DNA of 64,000 bases from contig NZ_FSRI01000003.1 of assembly GCF_900141775.1 (NCBI RefSeq), positions 1-64,000 on the forward strand. Direction: 5' to 3'. Both the position numbers and the translations under genes were made by a program. The notes beneath the pieces are model-generated. The model made no database searches and was not told where the DNA came from. It saw nothing but the letters and a program-made list of their open reading frames with translations. The stretch is from Salinivibrio sp. ES.052. GTDB taxonomy: Bacteria; Pseudomonadota; Gammaproteobacteria; Enterobacterales; Vibrionaceae. This document shows, in pieces, positions 1-7,109 of the stretch (the first letter of the stretch is position 1; every line of letters begins with the position of its first letter).

Positions 1-160
1 TACCCTGAGCAGCCAAACGGCAAAGCTCAACCTTCTCAGATAAAGACCAATAATGAGGCGGCTTATCTTCTGAATGGTGAACTTTATTGGGCCTTAATAA
101 GTCTGCAAAGGAATGGCTTATTGACTGAGTTGTTGGTTGTGATAACTTCATGTCTTCCAT
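1..160 (-). CDS. HTH protein of satellite, copy A (5' part, cut by window edge)
   Basis: First 53 codons of the gene seen complete at 3153-3809, with identical sequence. The start is ATG at 160, with GAGAG upstream as a plausible ribosome-binding site. The remainder lies before the window. Confidence 0.75.
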   Translation of the reverse strand, partial: MEDMKLSQPTTQSISHSFADLLRPNKVHHSEDKPPHYWSLSEKVELCRLAAQG

Positions 161-191
161 AGTGATGCTCTCAATGTAATCATGATGGTAA

Positions 192-221
192 GCGCAGTGG
201 GTATCCCACTACCCGCTGCGC
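192..221 (-). other. Intercistronic hairpin, copy A
   Basis: Inverted repeat GCGCAGTGGGTA / TACCCGCTGCGC with a 6-base loop and one mismatch. It lies between the ssDNA-binding gene and the HTH gene. No U-tract follows on the minus strand, so it is not a standard intrinsic terminator. Confidence 0.55.
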
Positions 222-229
222 ACTCTTTG

Positions 230-505
230 TTAAGCAACAATCGGCTCTATAAGCATGCCAAAACGTTTTAACTCCAAACCACCAAACTTATTAACAATAA
301 AGCTAGAGTTGTGAACGGTATAAAGTCCTGCTGCATAATGTGGCTGCCCTTCTTCAATCTGTAACTTCATCTCTACCGGAAACTTGCCGCCCAAGTGCGC
401 GTAAGCAATCTGCTCTCGTATCTCTCTGACTGGACGATCGTCTTTAGCTGGAATATTGCGCGTTAGAATGCGTTCATCTTCTTCAAAGATCTCAATTTTT
501 AACAT
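230..505 (-). CDS. RstB-like phage ssDNA-binding protein, copy A
   Basis: Same protein as the copy B gene at 3879-4154 (91 residues from the MLKIEIF start). See that entry for reasoning. Confidence 0.7.
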   Translation of the reverse strand: MLKIEIFEEDERILTRNIPAKDDRPVREIREQIAYAHLGGKFPVEMKLQIEEGQPHYAAGLYTVHNSSFIVNKFGGLELKRFGMLIEPIVA

Positions 506-513
506 GGTGTTCC

Positions 514-1665
514 TCATGATGCGTATGCATGGAATGGTAAAACGTTGGTAGTCGCCACTCTGGGCAGCTGGTACCAACTGGGAATAGAAAGGGGTTTTAC
601 TTCAATAACTTCTGAGCGCTTCAATGTTGGGCACATGCGGCTAACATCAAATTGTTGTCCAATGTCGATACCTATGGCTTTCAACCTAGATTTATGCTCA
701 TAAAACTGAGAGCGCTTAAGCGTAGAGCGAAGATCTACGCCTTGTTGCCATAAAACTGCATATGACTGCGTAGCGTTAGCTGCTTGGCGGCTCTTAACCA
801 CACCCGATGATATGAGTTGGTCAGCAATAGATAAGTGAGTATCGTGCGTGGCATGTAGTGTCTTCATAGCGTTCTCGATATCTTGTAAGTGTTCGTGAAA
901 GTCTGCTTCTGTAACTAACCCGTAGAACTGCAAGTTGTGGCGCTTTAAAAGTTTTTGTCTAAGGCTGTGCTCTTCTCGTACGACGCCCTGCTCTGCACAG
1001 TAATCAATTAGCTGGTCTATATAATTCAGTTGAGTCTCTGTAACACCGTATTTTTTACGCTTATCTCGACGCAAATGTTCTTTTAGTTCAAAGCTCTTAC
1101 AGTAAAGCTTGGTCATCATCCACTCTGACGCCTCTCCCCAATTACACGTCATGCCATTAGGGTAAAGCTTGGGCTCTCGACCTCTACCAATCTGAATAGA
1201 CGACATGCCCCGAATGAAGGAAGCCTCTTTCCTTGCACCCACCATGTGATTACGTGTCCAATCAATGAGCGTAATCTCAGCGCCATTACCGATAAGGCCT
1301 GAACGCTTGCCATCCTGTGACTGACGATGCTTAAGCTTGGTGTTCTTGGTAAATGGTGGTAGCCCATACTGCGCCAATACATGGTTATAAATGGCGACAC
1401 AATCATCTAGTTGAGTAAGTCCAAATAGATTATCCATGCGTTGCCAACGTGACGGGTTCCCCTCCACACGGACTCGGTTGCCGTTACAACGAATCGTTAG
1501 CTTAGTGCTGTAAGAGCCTTCTAAAACCTTCTGATTAACACTGGGAGGTAAATGCTCGCCCGTCTCCATATCAACACGTTCAATCACATGCGTACCGACA
1601 AGAGGCAAGCCCCCCTCTGGGTAATCTTGTTGCATGAACAGTTGATCAATAAAAAAACCAAGCAA
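514..1665 (-). CDS. Phage replication initiation protein, RstA / gpII-X family, copy A
   Basis: Identical to the copy B gene at 4163-5314. The frame is open up to a TTG at 1725. I favour a TTG at 1665 because RstA-type proteins usually start close to the FIDQL motif. An ATG at 1635 is the other option. Confidence 0.8.
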   Translation of the reverse strand: MLGFFIDQLFMQQDYPEGGLPLVGTHVIERVDMETGEHLPPSVNQKVLEGSYSTKLTIRCNGNRVRVEGNPSRWQRMDNLFGLTQLDDCVAIYNHVLAQYGLPPFTKNTKLKHRQSQDGKRSGLIGNGAEITLIDWTRNHMVGARKEASFIRGMSSIQIGRGREPKLYPNGMTCNWGEASEWMMTKLYCKSFELKEHLRRDKRKKYGVTETQLNYIDQLIDYCAEQGVVREEHSLRQKLLKRHNLQFYGLVTEADFHEHLQDIENAMKTLHATHDTHLSIADQLISSGVVKSRQAANATQSYAVLWQQGVDLRSTLKRSQFYEHKSRLKAIGIDIGQQFDVSRMCPTLKRSEVIEVKPLSIPSWYQLPRVATTNVLPFHAYAS

Positions 1666-1786
1666 ACCTAAAAACCTGTCAAGTACATTTTTATGTAGGC
1701 TAATATAAACTAGTATGTATATCAATGACTGAGTGCATAAAAGTAGGGTTAGAATGAAAGAAATATATACTTATGGAAGATATGAC

Positions 1787-2185
1787 ATGCTCAAAGATGT
1801 ACTTAAGGAGGCCCGTAGCCGTGCAGGGCTAAAACAAAGCGAAATAGCAAAAAAAATGGGGATTACCCCGCAAACCTACCTAAAGTGGGAAAATGGAAAA
1901 ACCGAGCCCAAAGCAAGCCAAGTGCACGAGTTAGCTAAGATATTGAATATAAGTGAAAGAGAAATCTGTAGCGGAAAGGCCATTAAACGAAGCAAAACGC
2001 CTATGGAGTTCTTATACAAAGCAAGTCATGCCATGAATAAAGTAAACGACACAATACTCATGATAACGCTGTGGGACTATATAGATGATGAGGAAGAGTT
2101 CATCAATAAACTCTGGGAGGCCGTTGATACTAAGAGACATTATCTCGGGGAAGCAGAGGGTCAGAGTCCGGATGTCCGGACTTAG
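1787..2185 (+). CDS. Xre/HTH_3 repressor, RstR-like, copy A
   Basis: Identical to the copy B gene at 5436-5834. The chosen start is ATG at 1787 with GGAAGA upstream. In-frame ATG 1754 and GTG 1733 are alternatives. Confidence 0.75.
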   Translation: MLKDVLKEARSRAGLKQSEIAKKMGITPQTYLKWENGKTEPKASQVHELAKILNISEREICSGKAIKRSKTPMEFLYKASHAMNKVNDTILMITLWDYIDDEEEFINKLWEAVDTKRHYLGEAEGQSPDVRT

Positions 2186-2207
2186 TTCGGGTGTAACAGG
2201 AACCCGA
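2165..2207 (+). other. Two adjacent hairpins at repressor end, copy A
   Basis: AGTCCGGA-TG-TCCGGACT overlaps the last codons of the repressor gene. It is followed at once by GTTCGGGT / ACCCGAAC with a 9-base loop. No T-run follows. Confidence 0.5.
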
Positions 2208-2456
2208 ACCTATAGCACAGCTCCCGCGGGCGGCGCTTCGCTTCCTCCGCCCCCGTGATCTGCTTTGCCCATCTCTAATGAAAGGTAGTGGTCAGGTAGG
2301 AGTAAAAGCCCTAACGCCGGCACTAGCTGAAAGCTCGCTATGGACTCGCATAGGGTGAGAGCGCACAAAACTCAACGTCAGAGTAAATTGAACGTACGCT
2401 ATGGCCTCGCAGGATGGTGAGGGCACGTGCGTTTTTTAGTGTATGTGTTGGTCTCG

Positions 2457-2551
2457 GGCGGTTAGCTGTTGTACCGCTGCTAACCGCCGTTGTGCGCCCT
2501 TATATCACTTGCAAGCAAGTGATGGGGGGACGGGGAGATGGGGAGATGGGG
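2457..2551. other. Structured intergenic region, copy A: hairpin, palindrome, G-quadruplex
   Basis: Same elements as 6106-6200: a 10-bp stem GGCGGTTAGC/GCTAACCGCC, a palindrome ATCACTTGC-AA-GCAAGTGAT at 2504-2523, and four G-tracts at 2524-2551. It is a candidate origin or packaging region. Confidence 0.5.
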
Positions 2552-2703
2552 AGATAGGAATTATCGGGGTATGTCACCAAATGCGCATTATGAGGTTTAT
2601 ATTACGGGCTAGTCTCTTGTCAGACGATTCTCGTAAACTCGCCCACGTCTTCCGGCGTTCCTAGTCGTCCAGTGCTTCGCAATGGTACTGACCGAAAACC
2701 CTC

Positions 2704-2733
2704 AACATAATCCTAACTTACATAATGCGCACT
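2704..2733 (-). other. dif-like XerC/XerD site at junction between satellite copies
   Basis: Read on the minus strand, this has XerC arm AGTGCGCATTA, central TGTAAG and XerD-side arm TTAGGATTATG. V. cholerae dif1, as I remember it, has AGTGCGCATTA, TGTATG and TTATGTTAAAT. The XerC arm is therefore perfect and the XerD arm degenerate, the pattern expected of phage attachment sites used by integrative elements exploiting Xer. The base next to the XerC arm here (A) is phage-derived because satellite sequence follows. Confidence 0.85.
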
Positions 2734-2739
2734 TGGATG

Positions 2740-2994
2740 TCAGAGGTTTGATGACAAATCAAATGATGCTACCAAAGACTCCCATTGGCTCTTGGTCAAT
2801 TCTTCTGATGGCTCCATCATGTCATCCTTGTAGCGCGCATCAACAACAGTGACAAGATATGATTCATTATCCAGTTCTAAACGTTCTTCAACGTACAATG
2901 AAATGTCACAATCTTCTTGTTGTGATGTCCACGTGGTGCCAACTACGGGCTCACACGATACCTGATTGGTTTGTCTCATAAATTCTCCCATCAC
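2740..2994 (-). CDS. Small acidic hypothetical protein of satellite (84 aa)
   Basis: Last gene of the satellite operon, ending six bases from the dif-like site. The product is acidic, with no signal peptide and no membrane segment, and I do not recognise it. The start ATG at 2994 lies inside the 3' end of the zinc-ribbon gene (44-nt overlap). ATG 2979 would shorten the overlap. The position corresponds to rstC in RS1, whose product is an antirepressor, but I see no sequence similarity to support that role. Confidence 0.55.
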   Translation of the reverse strand: MMGEFMRQTNQVSCEPVVGTTWTSQQEDCDISLYVEERLELDNESYLVTVVDARYKDDMMEPSEELTKSQWESLVASFDLSSNL

Positions 2995-3160
2995 TATAAG
3001 TCGTTGGATAGACTTTCAAGCCTAAGCAACTTGGGCATTGTTCTTCGTGCAAATATACACGTCCTCGGTACATGTATTCGCAATAATTTATGCCTACCTT
3101 ACCGCAAACCGGACATATGTCCGGCCGCGTATATCGATAGGCGCTATGACCATTACACAT
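2951..3160 (-). CDS. Zinc-ribbon small protein of satellite (69 aa)
   Basis: The product has two CxxC pairs, CPVC at about residues 16-19 and CPSC at about 42-45, a typical zinc-ribbon spacing. Its start ATG overlaps the stop of the HTH gene by 8 nt (ATGTGTAA), which suggests translational coupling. It may be a transcription- or protein-interaction factor. No family recognised. Confidence 0.6.
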   Translation of the reverse strand: MCNGHSAYRYTRPDICPVCGKVGINYCEYMYRGRVYLHEEQCPSCLGLKVYPTTYSDGRIYETNQSGIV

Positions 3161-3809
3161 GATCGTGGCGAAACTTCTTCGCTAGCAGTGTTAATGTGAG
3201 CGCTTGTGCATCAACCTTAAAATGGCGTGCAACTTGTTCCAGCAATTCATCTAAATGCATGGCCATCATCGGTGCACTTGGTCCAAGCTTGTCATAAAAA
3301 ATGATAACGCAATCTTCCACCGCATCTTTGGAAAGCGGCGAGTCTCTATCAAGCAAAGAAACACGCTTGACCATATCGTAACAAGTTAATGCCCTGGGCA
3401 GTGGCGGATTATATTTATCGACAGGTTTATATTTAACGCCATTTTCTCTCGCTATGTACTGCACTCGGCGGAAAGGTATGTTTAACTTTTTAGCAAGCGC
3501 ACTCCCGCCAAAAAGAGGATAATTATCAATGATATAATTAGCTATCTTCTGACATGTACTCCCCATTGAAACCACACCCAGCTTACGCGCCATACTCAAA
3601 ACTGACTGATGTGTACGCCCTAGCTCTTTAGCAATCTCTTTGCGTGTTTTACCCTGAGCAGCCAAACGGCAAAGCTCAACCTTCTCAGATAAAGACCAAT
3701 AATGAGGCGGCTTATCTTCTGAATGGTGAACTTTATTGGGCCTTAATAAGTCTGCAAAGGAATGGCTTATTGACTGAGTTGTTGGTTGTGATAACTTCAT
3801 GTCTTCCAT
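3153..3809 (-). CDS. HTH DNA-binding protein of satellite (218 aa)
   Basis: An N-terminal helix-turn-helix or SANT-like segment at about residues 38-75 contains the GKTRKEIAKELGRTHQSV stretch, typical of a recognition helix pair. A second possible HTH follows at about 85-125 (LAKKLNIPFRRVQYIARENG). The C-terminal part has no motif I can name. It sits 69 bp after the ssDNA-binding gene across a hairpin and is coupled to the zinc-ribbon gene. Possible roles are anti-repression, transcription control of a helper phage, or replication control. These are guesses from position. The start ATG has GAGAG upstream; ATG at codon 4 is also possible. Confidence 0.7.
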   Translation of the reverse strand: MEDMKLSQPTTQSISHSFADLLRPNKVHHSEDKPPHYWSLSEKVELCRLAAQGKTRKEIAKELGRTHQSVLSMARKLGVVSMGSTCQKIANYIIDNYPLFGGSALAKKLNIPFRRVQYIARENGVKYKPVDKYNPPLPRALTCYDMVKRVSLLDRDSPLSKDAVEDCVIIFYDKLGPSAPMMAMHLDELLEQVARHFKVDAQALTLTLLAKKFRHDHV

Positions 3810-3840
3810 AGTGATGCTCTCAATGTAATCATGATGGTAA

Positions 3841-3870
3841 GCGCAGTGGGTATCCCACTACCCGCTGCGC
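3841..3870 (-). other. Intercistronic hairpin, copy B
   Basis: GCGCAGTGGGTA (3841-3852) pairs with TACCCGCTGCGC (3859-3870) with one mismatch. It separates the rep-ssb pair from the downstream satellite genes and could be an attenuator, an mRNA stability element or a strand-specific origin. There is no U-tract. Confidence 0.55.
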
Positions 3871-3878
3871 ACTCTTTG

Positions 3879-4154
3879 TTAAGCAACAATCGGCTCTATA
3901 AGCATGCCAAAACGTTTTAACTCCAAACCACCAAACTTATTAACAATAAAGCTAGAGTTGTGAACGGTATAAAGTCCTGCTGCATAATGTGGCTGCCCTT
4001 CTTCAATCTGTAACTTCATCTCTACCGGAAACTTGCCGCCCAAGTGCGCGTAAGCAATCTGCTCTCGTATCTCTCTGACTGGACGATCGTCTTTAGCTGG
4101 AATATTGCGCGTTAGAATGCGTTCATCTTCTTCAAAGATCTCAATTTTTAACAT
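3879..4154 (-). CDS. RstB-like phage ssDNA-binding protein, copy B (91 aa)
   Basis: Directly after the replication gene, separated by 8 nt. The start at 4154 (MLKIEIF) is preceded by GAGGAACACC, a good ribosome-binding site; the longer open frame runs back into rep and is unlikely. The protein has the size and position of RstB and gpV-type proteins that coat phage single strands. Its sequence (KLQIEEGQPHYAAGLYTV followed by a short C-terminal strand) fits the small OB-fold proteins called phage single-stranded DNA-binding protein. Family call rests mainly on size and gene order. Confidence 0.75.
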   Translation of the reverse strand: MLKIEIFEEDERILTRNIPAKDDRPVREIREQIAYAHLGGKFPVEMKLQIEEGQPHYAAGLYTVHNSSFIVNKFGGLELKRFGMLIEPIVA

Positions 4155-4162
4155 GGTGTTCC

Positions 4163-5314
4163 TCATGATGCGTATGCATGGAATGGTAAAACGTTGGTAG
4201 TCGCCACTCTGGGCAGCTGGTACCAACTGGGAATAGAAAGGGGTTTTACTTCAATAACTTCTGAGCGCTTCAATGTTGGGCACATGCGGCTAACATCAAA
4301 TTGTTGTCCAATGTCGATACCTATGGCTTTCAACCTAGATTTATGCTCATAAAACTGAGAGCGCTTAAGCGTAGAGCGAAGATCTACGCCTTGTTGCCAT
4401 AAAACTGCATATGACTGCGTAGCGTTAGCTGCTTGGCGGCTCTTAACCACACCCGATGATATGAGTTGGTCAGCAATAGATAAGTGAGTATCGTGCGTGG
4501 CATGTAGTGTCTTCATAGCGTTCTCGATATCTTGTAAGTGTTCGTGAAAGTCTGCTTCTGTAACTAACCCGTAGAACTGCAAGTTGTGGCGCTTTAAAAG
4601 TTTTTGTCTAAGGCTGTGCTCTTCTCGTACGACGCCCTGCTCTGCACAGTAATCAATTAGCTGGTCTATATAATTCAGTTGAGTCTCTGTAACACCGTAT
4701 TTTTTACGCTTATCTCGACGCAAATGTTCTTTTAGTTCAAAGCTCTTACAGTAAAGCTTGGTCATCATCCACTCTGACGCCTCTCCCCAATTACACGTCA
4801 TGCCATTAGGGTAAAGCTTGGGCTCTCGACCTCTACCAATCTGAATAGACGACATGCCCCGAATGAAGGAAGCCTCTTTCCTTGCACCCACCATGTGATT
4901 ACGTGTCCAATCAATGAGCGTAATCTCAGCGCCATTACCGATAAGGCCTGAACGCTTGCCATCCTGTGACTGACGATGCTTAAGCTTGGTGTTCTTGGTA
5001 AATGGTGGTAGCCCATACTGCGCCAATACATGGTTATAAATGGCGACACAATCATCTAGTTGAGTAAGTCCAAATAGATTATCCATGCGTTGCCAACGTG
5101 ACGGGTTCCCCTCCACACGGACTCGGTTGCCGTTACAACGAATCGTTAGCTTAGTGCTGTAAGAGCCTTCTAAAACCTTCTGATTAACACTGGGAGGTAA
5201 ATGCTCGCCCGTCTCCATATCAACACGTTCAATCACATGCGTACCGACAAGAGGCAAGCCCCCCTCTGGGTAATCTTGTTGCATGAACAGTTGATCAATA
5301 AAAAAACCAAGCAA
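4163..5314 (-). CDS. Phage replication initiation protein, RstA / gpII-X family, copy B
   Basis: Replication initiator expected to nick the double-stranded origin and drive rolling-circle replication. The N-terminal region around GSYSTKLTIRCNGNRV and VEGNPSRWQRMDNLFGL is characteristic of the phage/plasmid replication protein II/X family (Phage_CRI), the family of CTX RstA. The C-terminal half is rich in Lys/Arg and probably contacts DNA. The open frame extends to TTG at 5374, but no ribosome-binding site is seen there. TTG at 5314, just before FIDQL, gives a 383-residue product close to the usual RstA size. It is divergent from the repressor. Confidence 0.85.
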   Translation of the reverse strand: MLGFFIDQLFMQQDYPEGGLPLVGTHVIERVDMETGEHLPPSVNQKVLEGSYSTKLTIRCNGNRVRVEGNPSRWQRMDNLFGLTQLDDCVAIYNHVLAQYGLPPFTKNTKLKHRQSQDGKRSGLIGNGAEITLIDWTRNHMVGARKEASFIRGMSSIQIGRGREPKLYPNGMTCNWGEASEWMMTKLYCKSFELKEHLRRDKRKKYGVTETQLNYIDQLIDYCAEQGVVREEHSLRQKLLKRHNLQFYGLVTEADFHEHLQDIENAMKTLHATHDTHLSIADQLISSGVVKSRQAANATQSYAVLWQQGVDLRSTLKRSQFYEHKSRLKAIGIDIGQQFDVSRMCPTLKRSEVIEVKPLSIPSWYQLPRVATTNVLPFHAYAS

Positions 5315-5435
5315 ACCTAAAAACCTGTCAAGTACATTTTTATGTAGGCTAATATAAACTAGTATGTATATCAATGACTGAGTGCATAAAAGTAGGGTTA
5401 GAATGAAAGAAATATATACTTATGGAAGATATGAC
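5315..5435. promoter_or_regulatory. Divergent control region between rep and repressor, copy B
   Basis: About 120 bp of AT-rich DNA separates the likely starts of rep and the repressor. By analogy with the rstA-rstR region it should hold the rep promoter and repressor operators. I could not assign a convincing -35/-10 pair. Confidence 0.45.
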
Positions 5436-5834
5436 ATGCTCAAAGATGTACTTAAGGAGGCCCGTAGCCGTGCAGGGCTAAAACAAAGCGAAATAGCAAA
5501 AAAAATGGGGATTACCCCGCAAACCTACCTAAAGTGGGAAAATGGAAAAACCGAGCCCAAAGCAAGCCAAGTGCACGAGTTAGCTAAGATATTGAATATA
5601 AGTGAAAGAGAAATCTGTAGCGGAAAGGCCATTAAACGAAGCAAAACGCCTATGGAGTTCTTATACAAAGCAAGTCATGCCATGAATAAAGTAAACGACA
5701 CAATACTCATGATAACGCTGTGGGACTATATAGATGATGAGGAAGAGTTCATCAATAAACTCTGGGAGGCCGTTGATACTAAGAGACATTATCTCGGGGA
5801 AGCAGAGGGTCAGAGTCCGGATGTCCGGACTTAG
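5436..5834 (+). CDS. Xre/HTH_3 repressor, RstR-like, copy B (132 aa)
   Basis: The HTH_3 domain lies at about residues 5-58, with QSEIAKKMGITPQTYLKWENG as the classical helix-turn-helix core. A C-terminal tail with acidic residues may mediate oligomerisation. It is divergently transcribed from the replication gene, as rstR is from rstA, so it most likely represses rep and maintains the lysogenic array. The start chosen is ATG 5436 with GGAAGA upstream. Longer starts at ATG 5403 (AGGG upstream) or GTG 5382 would add 11 or 18 residues. Confidence 0.8.
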   Translation: MLKDVLKEARSRAGLKQSEIAKKMGITPQTYLKWENGKTEPKASQVHELAKILNISEREICSGKAIKRSKTPMEFLYKASHAMNKVNDTILMITLWDYIDDEEEFINKLWEAVDTKRHYLGEAEGQSPDVRT

Positions 5835-5858
5835 TTCGGGTGTAACAGGAACCCGAAC
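5814..5858 (+). other. Two adjacent hairpins at repressor end, copy B
   Basis: AGTCCGGA-TG-TCCGGACT (5814-5831) includes the final codons of the repressor gene. GTTCGGGT-N9-ACCCGAAC (5834-5858) follows. Neither is followed by a T-run, so factor-dependent termination or a single-strand DNA function is possible. Confidence 0.5.
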
Positions 5859-6105
5859 CTATAGCACAGCTCCCGCGGGCGGCGCTTCGCTTCCTCCGCC
5901 CCCGTGATCTGCTTTGCCCATCTCTAATGAAAGGTAGTGGTCAGGTAGGAGTAAAAGCCCTAACGCCGGCACTAGCTGAAAGCTCGCTATGGACTCGCAT
6001 AGGGTGAGAGCGCACAAAACTCAACGTCAGAGTAAATTGAACGTACGCTATGGCCTCGCAGGATGGTGAGGGCACGTGCGTTTTTTAGTGTATGTGTTGG
6101 TCTCG

Positions 6106-6137
6106 GGCGGTTAGCTGTTGTACCGCTGCTAACCGCC
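6106..6137. other. 10-bp stem hairpin in satellite intergenic region
   Basis: GGCGGTTAGC (6106-6115) and GCTAACCGCC (6128-6137) are perfect inverted copies around a 12-base loop. Stable in single-stranded phage DNA; a candidate minus-strand origin or packaging signal. Confidence 0.55.
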
Positions 6138-6152
6138 GTTGTGCGCCCTTAT

Positions 6153-6200
6153 ATCACTTGCAAGCAAGTGATGGGGGGACGGGGAGATGGGGAGATGGGG
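6153..6200 (+). other. Palindrome followed by G-quadruplex motif
   Basis: ATCACTTGC-AA-GCAAGTGAT (6153-6172) runs straight into GGGGGG-AC-GGGG-AGAT-GGGG-AGAT-GGGG (6173-6200). The four G-tracts with loops of 2, 4 and 4 bases satisfy the canonical G-quadruplex rule. The G-rich strand is opposite the coding strand of the phage genes. Confidence 0.6.
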
Positions 6201-6352
6201 AGATAGGAATTATCGGGGTATGTCACCAAATGCGCATTATGAGGTTTATATTACGGGCTAGTCTCTTGTCAGACGATTCTCGTAAACTCGCCCACGTCTT
6301 CCGGCGTTCCTAGTCGTCCAGTGCTTCGCAATGGTACTGACCGAAAACCCTC

Positions 6353-6382
6353 AACATAATCCTAACTTACATAATGCGCACC
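6353..6382 (-). other. dif-like site at right end of array (phage/host hybrid)
   Basis: On the minus strand the arms are GGTGCGCATTA, TGTAAG and TTAGGATTATG. The central and XerD-side parts equal the phage site at 2704-2733, while the outer base of the XerC arm differs. GGTGCGCAT is also how E. coli dif begins, so this arm is plausibly host dif. The host XerD arm would lie at the unseen left end of the array. Confidence 0.8.
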
Positions 6383-6415
6383 AAGGGTTAATTTGTTAAC
6401 ATACAATCTTGTCGA

Positions 6416-7108
6416 TTACGCCATTGAGTAAATCTTCTCGACCTGACTGATTTCTTTTCCGTTCCAAATCATTTCTGCATGGAAGCATTGTATGACGTCG
6501 CTAACGACTTGTGGCGTAGACATCGCCCAACAGCTCCCTTTTTCATTTCGTACTGAGTTGTAGCGGATCCCTGTTAATGTATCATCTTGCCGAACCTGAC
6601 GACCAAGCGCCTGTGCCGCAGAGTAATCAATAAGGTCGTAGATTGGATCGGTCATTGGCTTATCGCACACATCAATCACTTTATCGTCATCAAATGTGAA
6701 ACGAAGCGCCCTAAACACCAAGCGATCATAGTGAAGCCCATTAACATCAGTCCAATACTTGCGCTGGTGATACATGACTTCCTTTAAAGCGGTTTGTGCG
6801 GTGTCACCGATATACAGCATCCCAAAGCTGCCATCAGCGAAACGTGAACCATCACGATTAATGTGAGTAAAGGCGGCGACAGCGTAGCTACGCCCACGCT
6901 CACGCTCACAGTGGTACGGGATTTCTTCCGGCTTAATCAGGGATACATCGCCCACTTCATCGAGAATACGTGGATTCGTCAATGCTTGCAGTTGATACAT
7001 CACCTCAAAGTCCTCAGGATTGAGGACATCATCAAACAAGTCAATCGTCGGGTACTTAGACGGAATGAGCCTATATCCTACCGCTTGATTTTCTCGAGCA
7101 TTCGGCAT
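6416..7108 (-). CDS. RES-domain toxin (NAD-degrading type) of RES/Xre module
   Basis: A 230-residue protein with the RES domain: YRLIPSKYPTIDLFDDV near the N-terminus, a central GMLYIGDTAQTALKEVMYH segment, and GIRYNSVRNEKGSCWAM near the C-terminus, with the conserved Arg, Tyr and Ser positions of the family. RES toxins studied elsewhere hydrolyse NAD or ADP-ribosylate targets. The start ATG is one base after the antitoxin stop, behind GGGGG, so the pair is one operon. The gene ends 34 bp from the array's right att site. Confidence 0.85.
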   Translation of the reverse strand: MPNARENQAVGYRLIPSKYPTIDLFDDVLNPEDFEVMYQLQALTNPRILDEVGDVSLIKPEEIPYHCERERGRSYAVAAFTHINRDGSRFADGSFGMLYIGDTAQTALKEVMYHQRKYWTDVNGLHYDRLVFRALRFTFDDDKVIDVCDKPMTDPIYDLIDYSAAQALGRQVRQDDTLTGIRYNSVRNEKGSCWAMSTPQVVSDVIQCFHAEMIWNGKEISQVEKIYSMA

Positions 7109-7109
7109 T

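Larger units (their letters stand above)
1..2732. repeat. Right part of satellite copy A (identical to 3650-6381)
   Basis: This stretch is repeated at 3650-6381, an offset of 3,649 bp. All encoded proteins are identical between the two stretches and I saw no base difference in the lines I compared. The match stops at 2732/6381, inside the XerC arm of a dif-like site. The left end of this copy lies before the window, so the array has at least two units. Perfect identity including the non-coding part indicates recent duplication or ongoing homogenisation, as in CTX/RS1 arrays. Confidence 0.95.
5859..6352. other. Non-coding intergenic region of satellite, candidate origin/packaging region
   Basis: About 0.5 kb without a convincing gene. 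It contains two related blocks, GCTATGGACTCGCATAGGG.. near 5988 and GCTATGGCCTCGCAGGATG.. near 6047, each followed by GTGAG. Further right are a 10-bp hairpin (6106-6137), a near-perfect palindrome (6153-6172) and a G-quadruplex motif (6173-6200). Inovirus intergenic regions hold plus- and minus-strand origins and packaging hairpins, which is the role I infer. Confidence 0.55.
2733..6381 (-). mobile_element. Complete RS1-like filamentous satellite prophage, copy B (3,649 bp)
   Basis: The unit lies between dif-like sites at 2704-2733 and 6353-6382. Its gene order on the minus strand is repressor (divergent), replication protein, ssDNA-binding protein, HTH protein, zinc ribbon and small acidic protein, preceded by a roughly 0.5-kb non-coding region. 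The repressor/rep/ssb order matches rstR-rstA-rstB of CTX-phi and RS1. Coat, pIII, zot and export genes are absent, so by analogy with RS1 the element would need a helper inovirus for packaging. It is larger than RS1 (about 2.7 kb), and its three last genes do not resemble rstC as far as I can see. Tandem arrangement permits rolling-circle release between copies. The satellite assignment is inference from gene content. Confidence 0.85.

Noticed and set aside
1149-1406. Minus-strand frame inside rep (also 4798-5055)
   Set aside because: It is a shifted-frame shadow of the replication gene.
2971-3162. Plus-strand frame opposite the zinc-ribbon gene
   Set aside because: It overlaps two coupled minus-strand genes that have better features.
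6092-6313. 73-residue plus-strand frame in the satellite intergenic region (also 2443-2664)
   Set aside because: It runs through the hairpin, palindrome and G-quadruplex elements, has no ribosome-binding site and has a composition unlike a protein.
6388-6405. TTAACATA-like sequence just right of the array, resembling a XerD arm
   Set aside because: Only about eight bases match and there is no adjacent XerC arm at the right distance.
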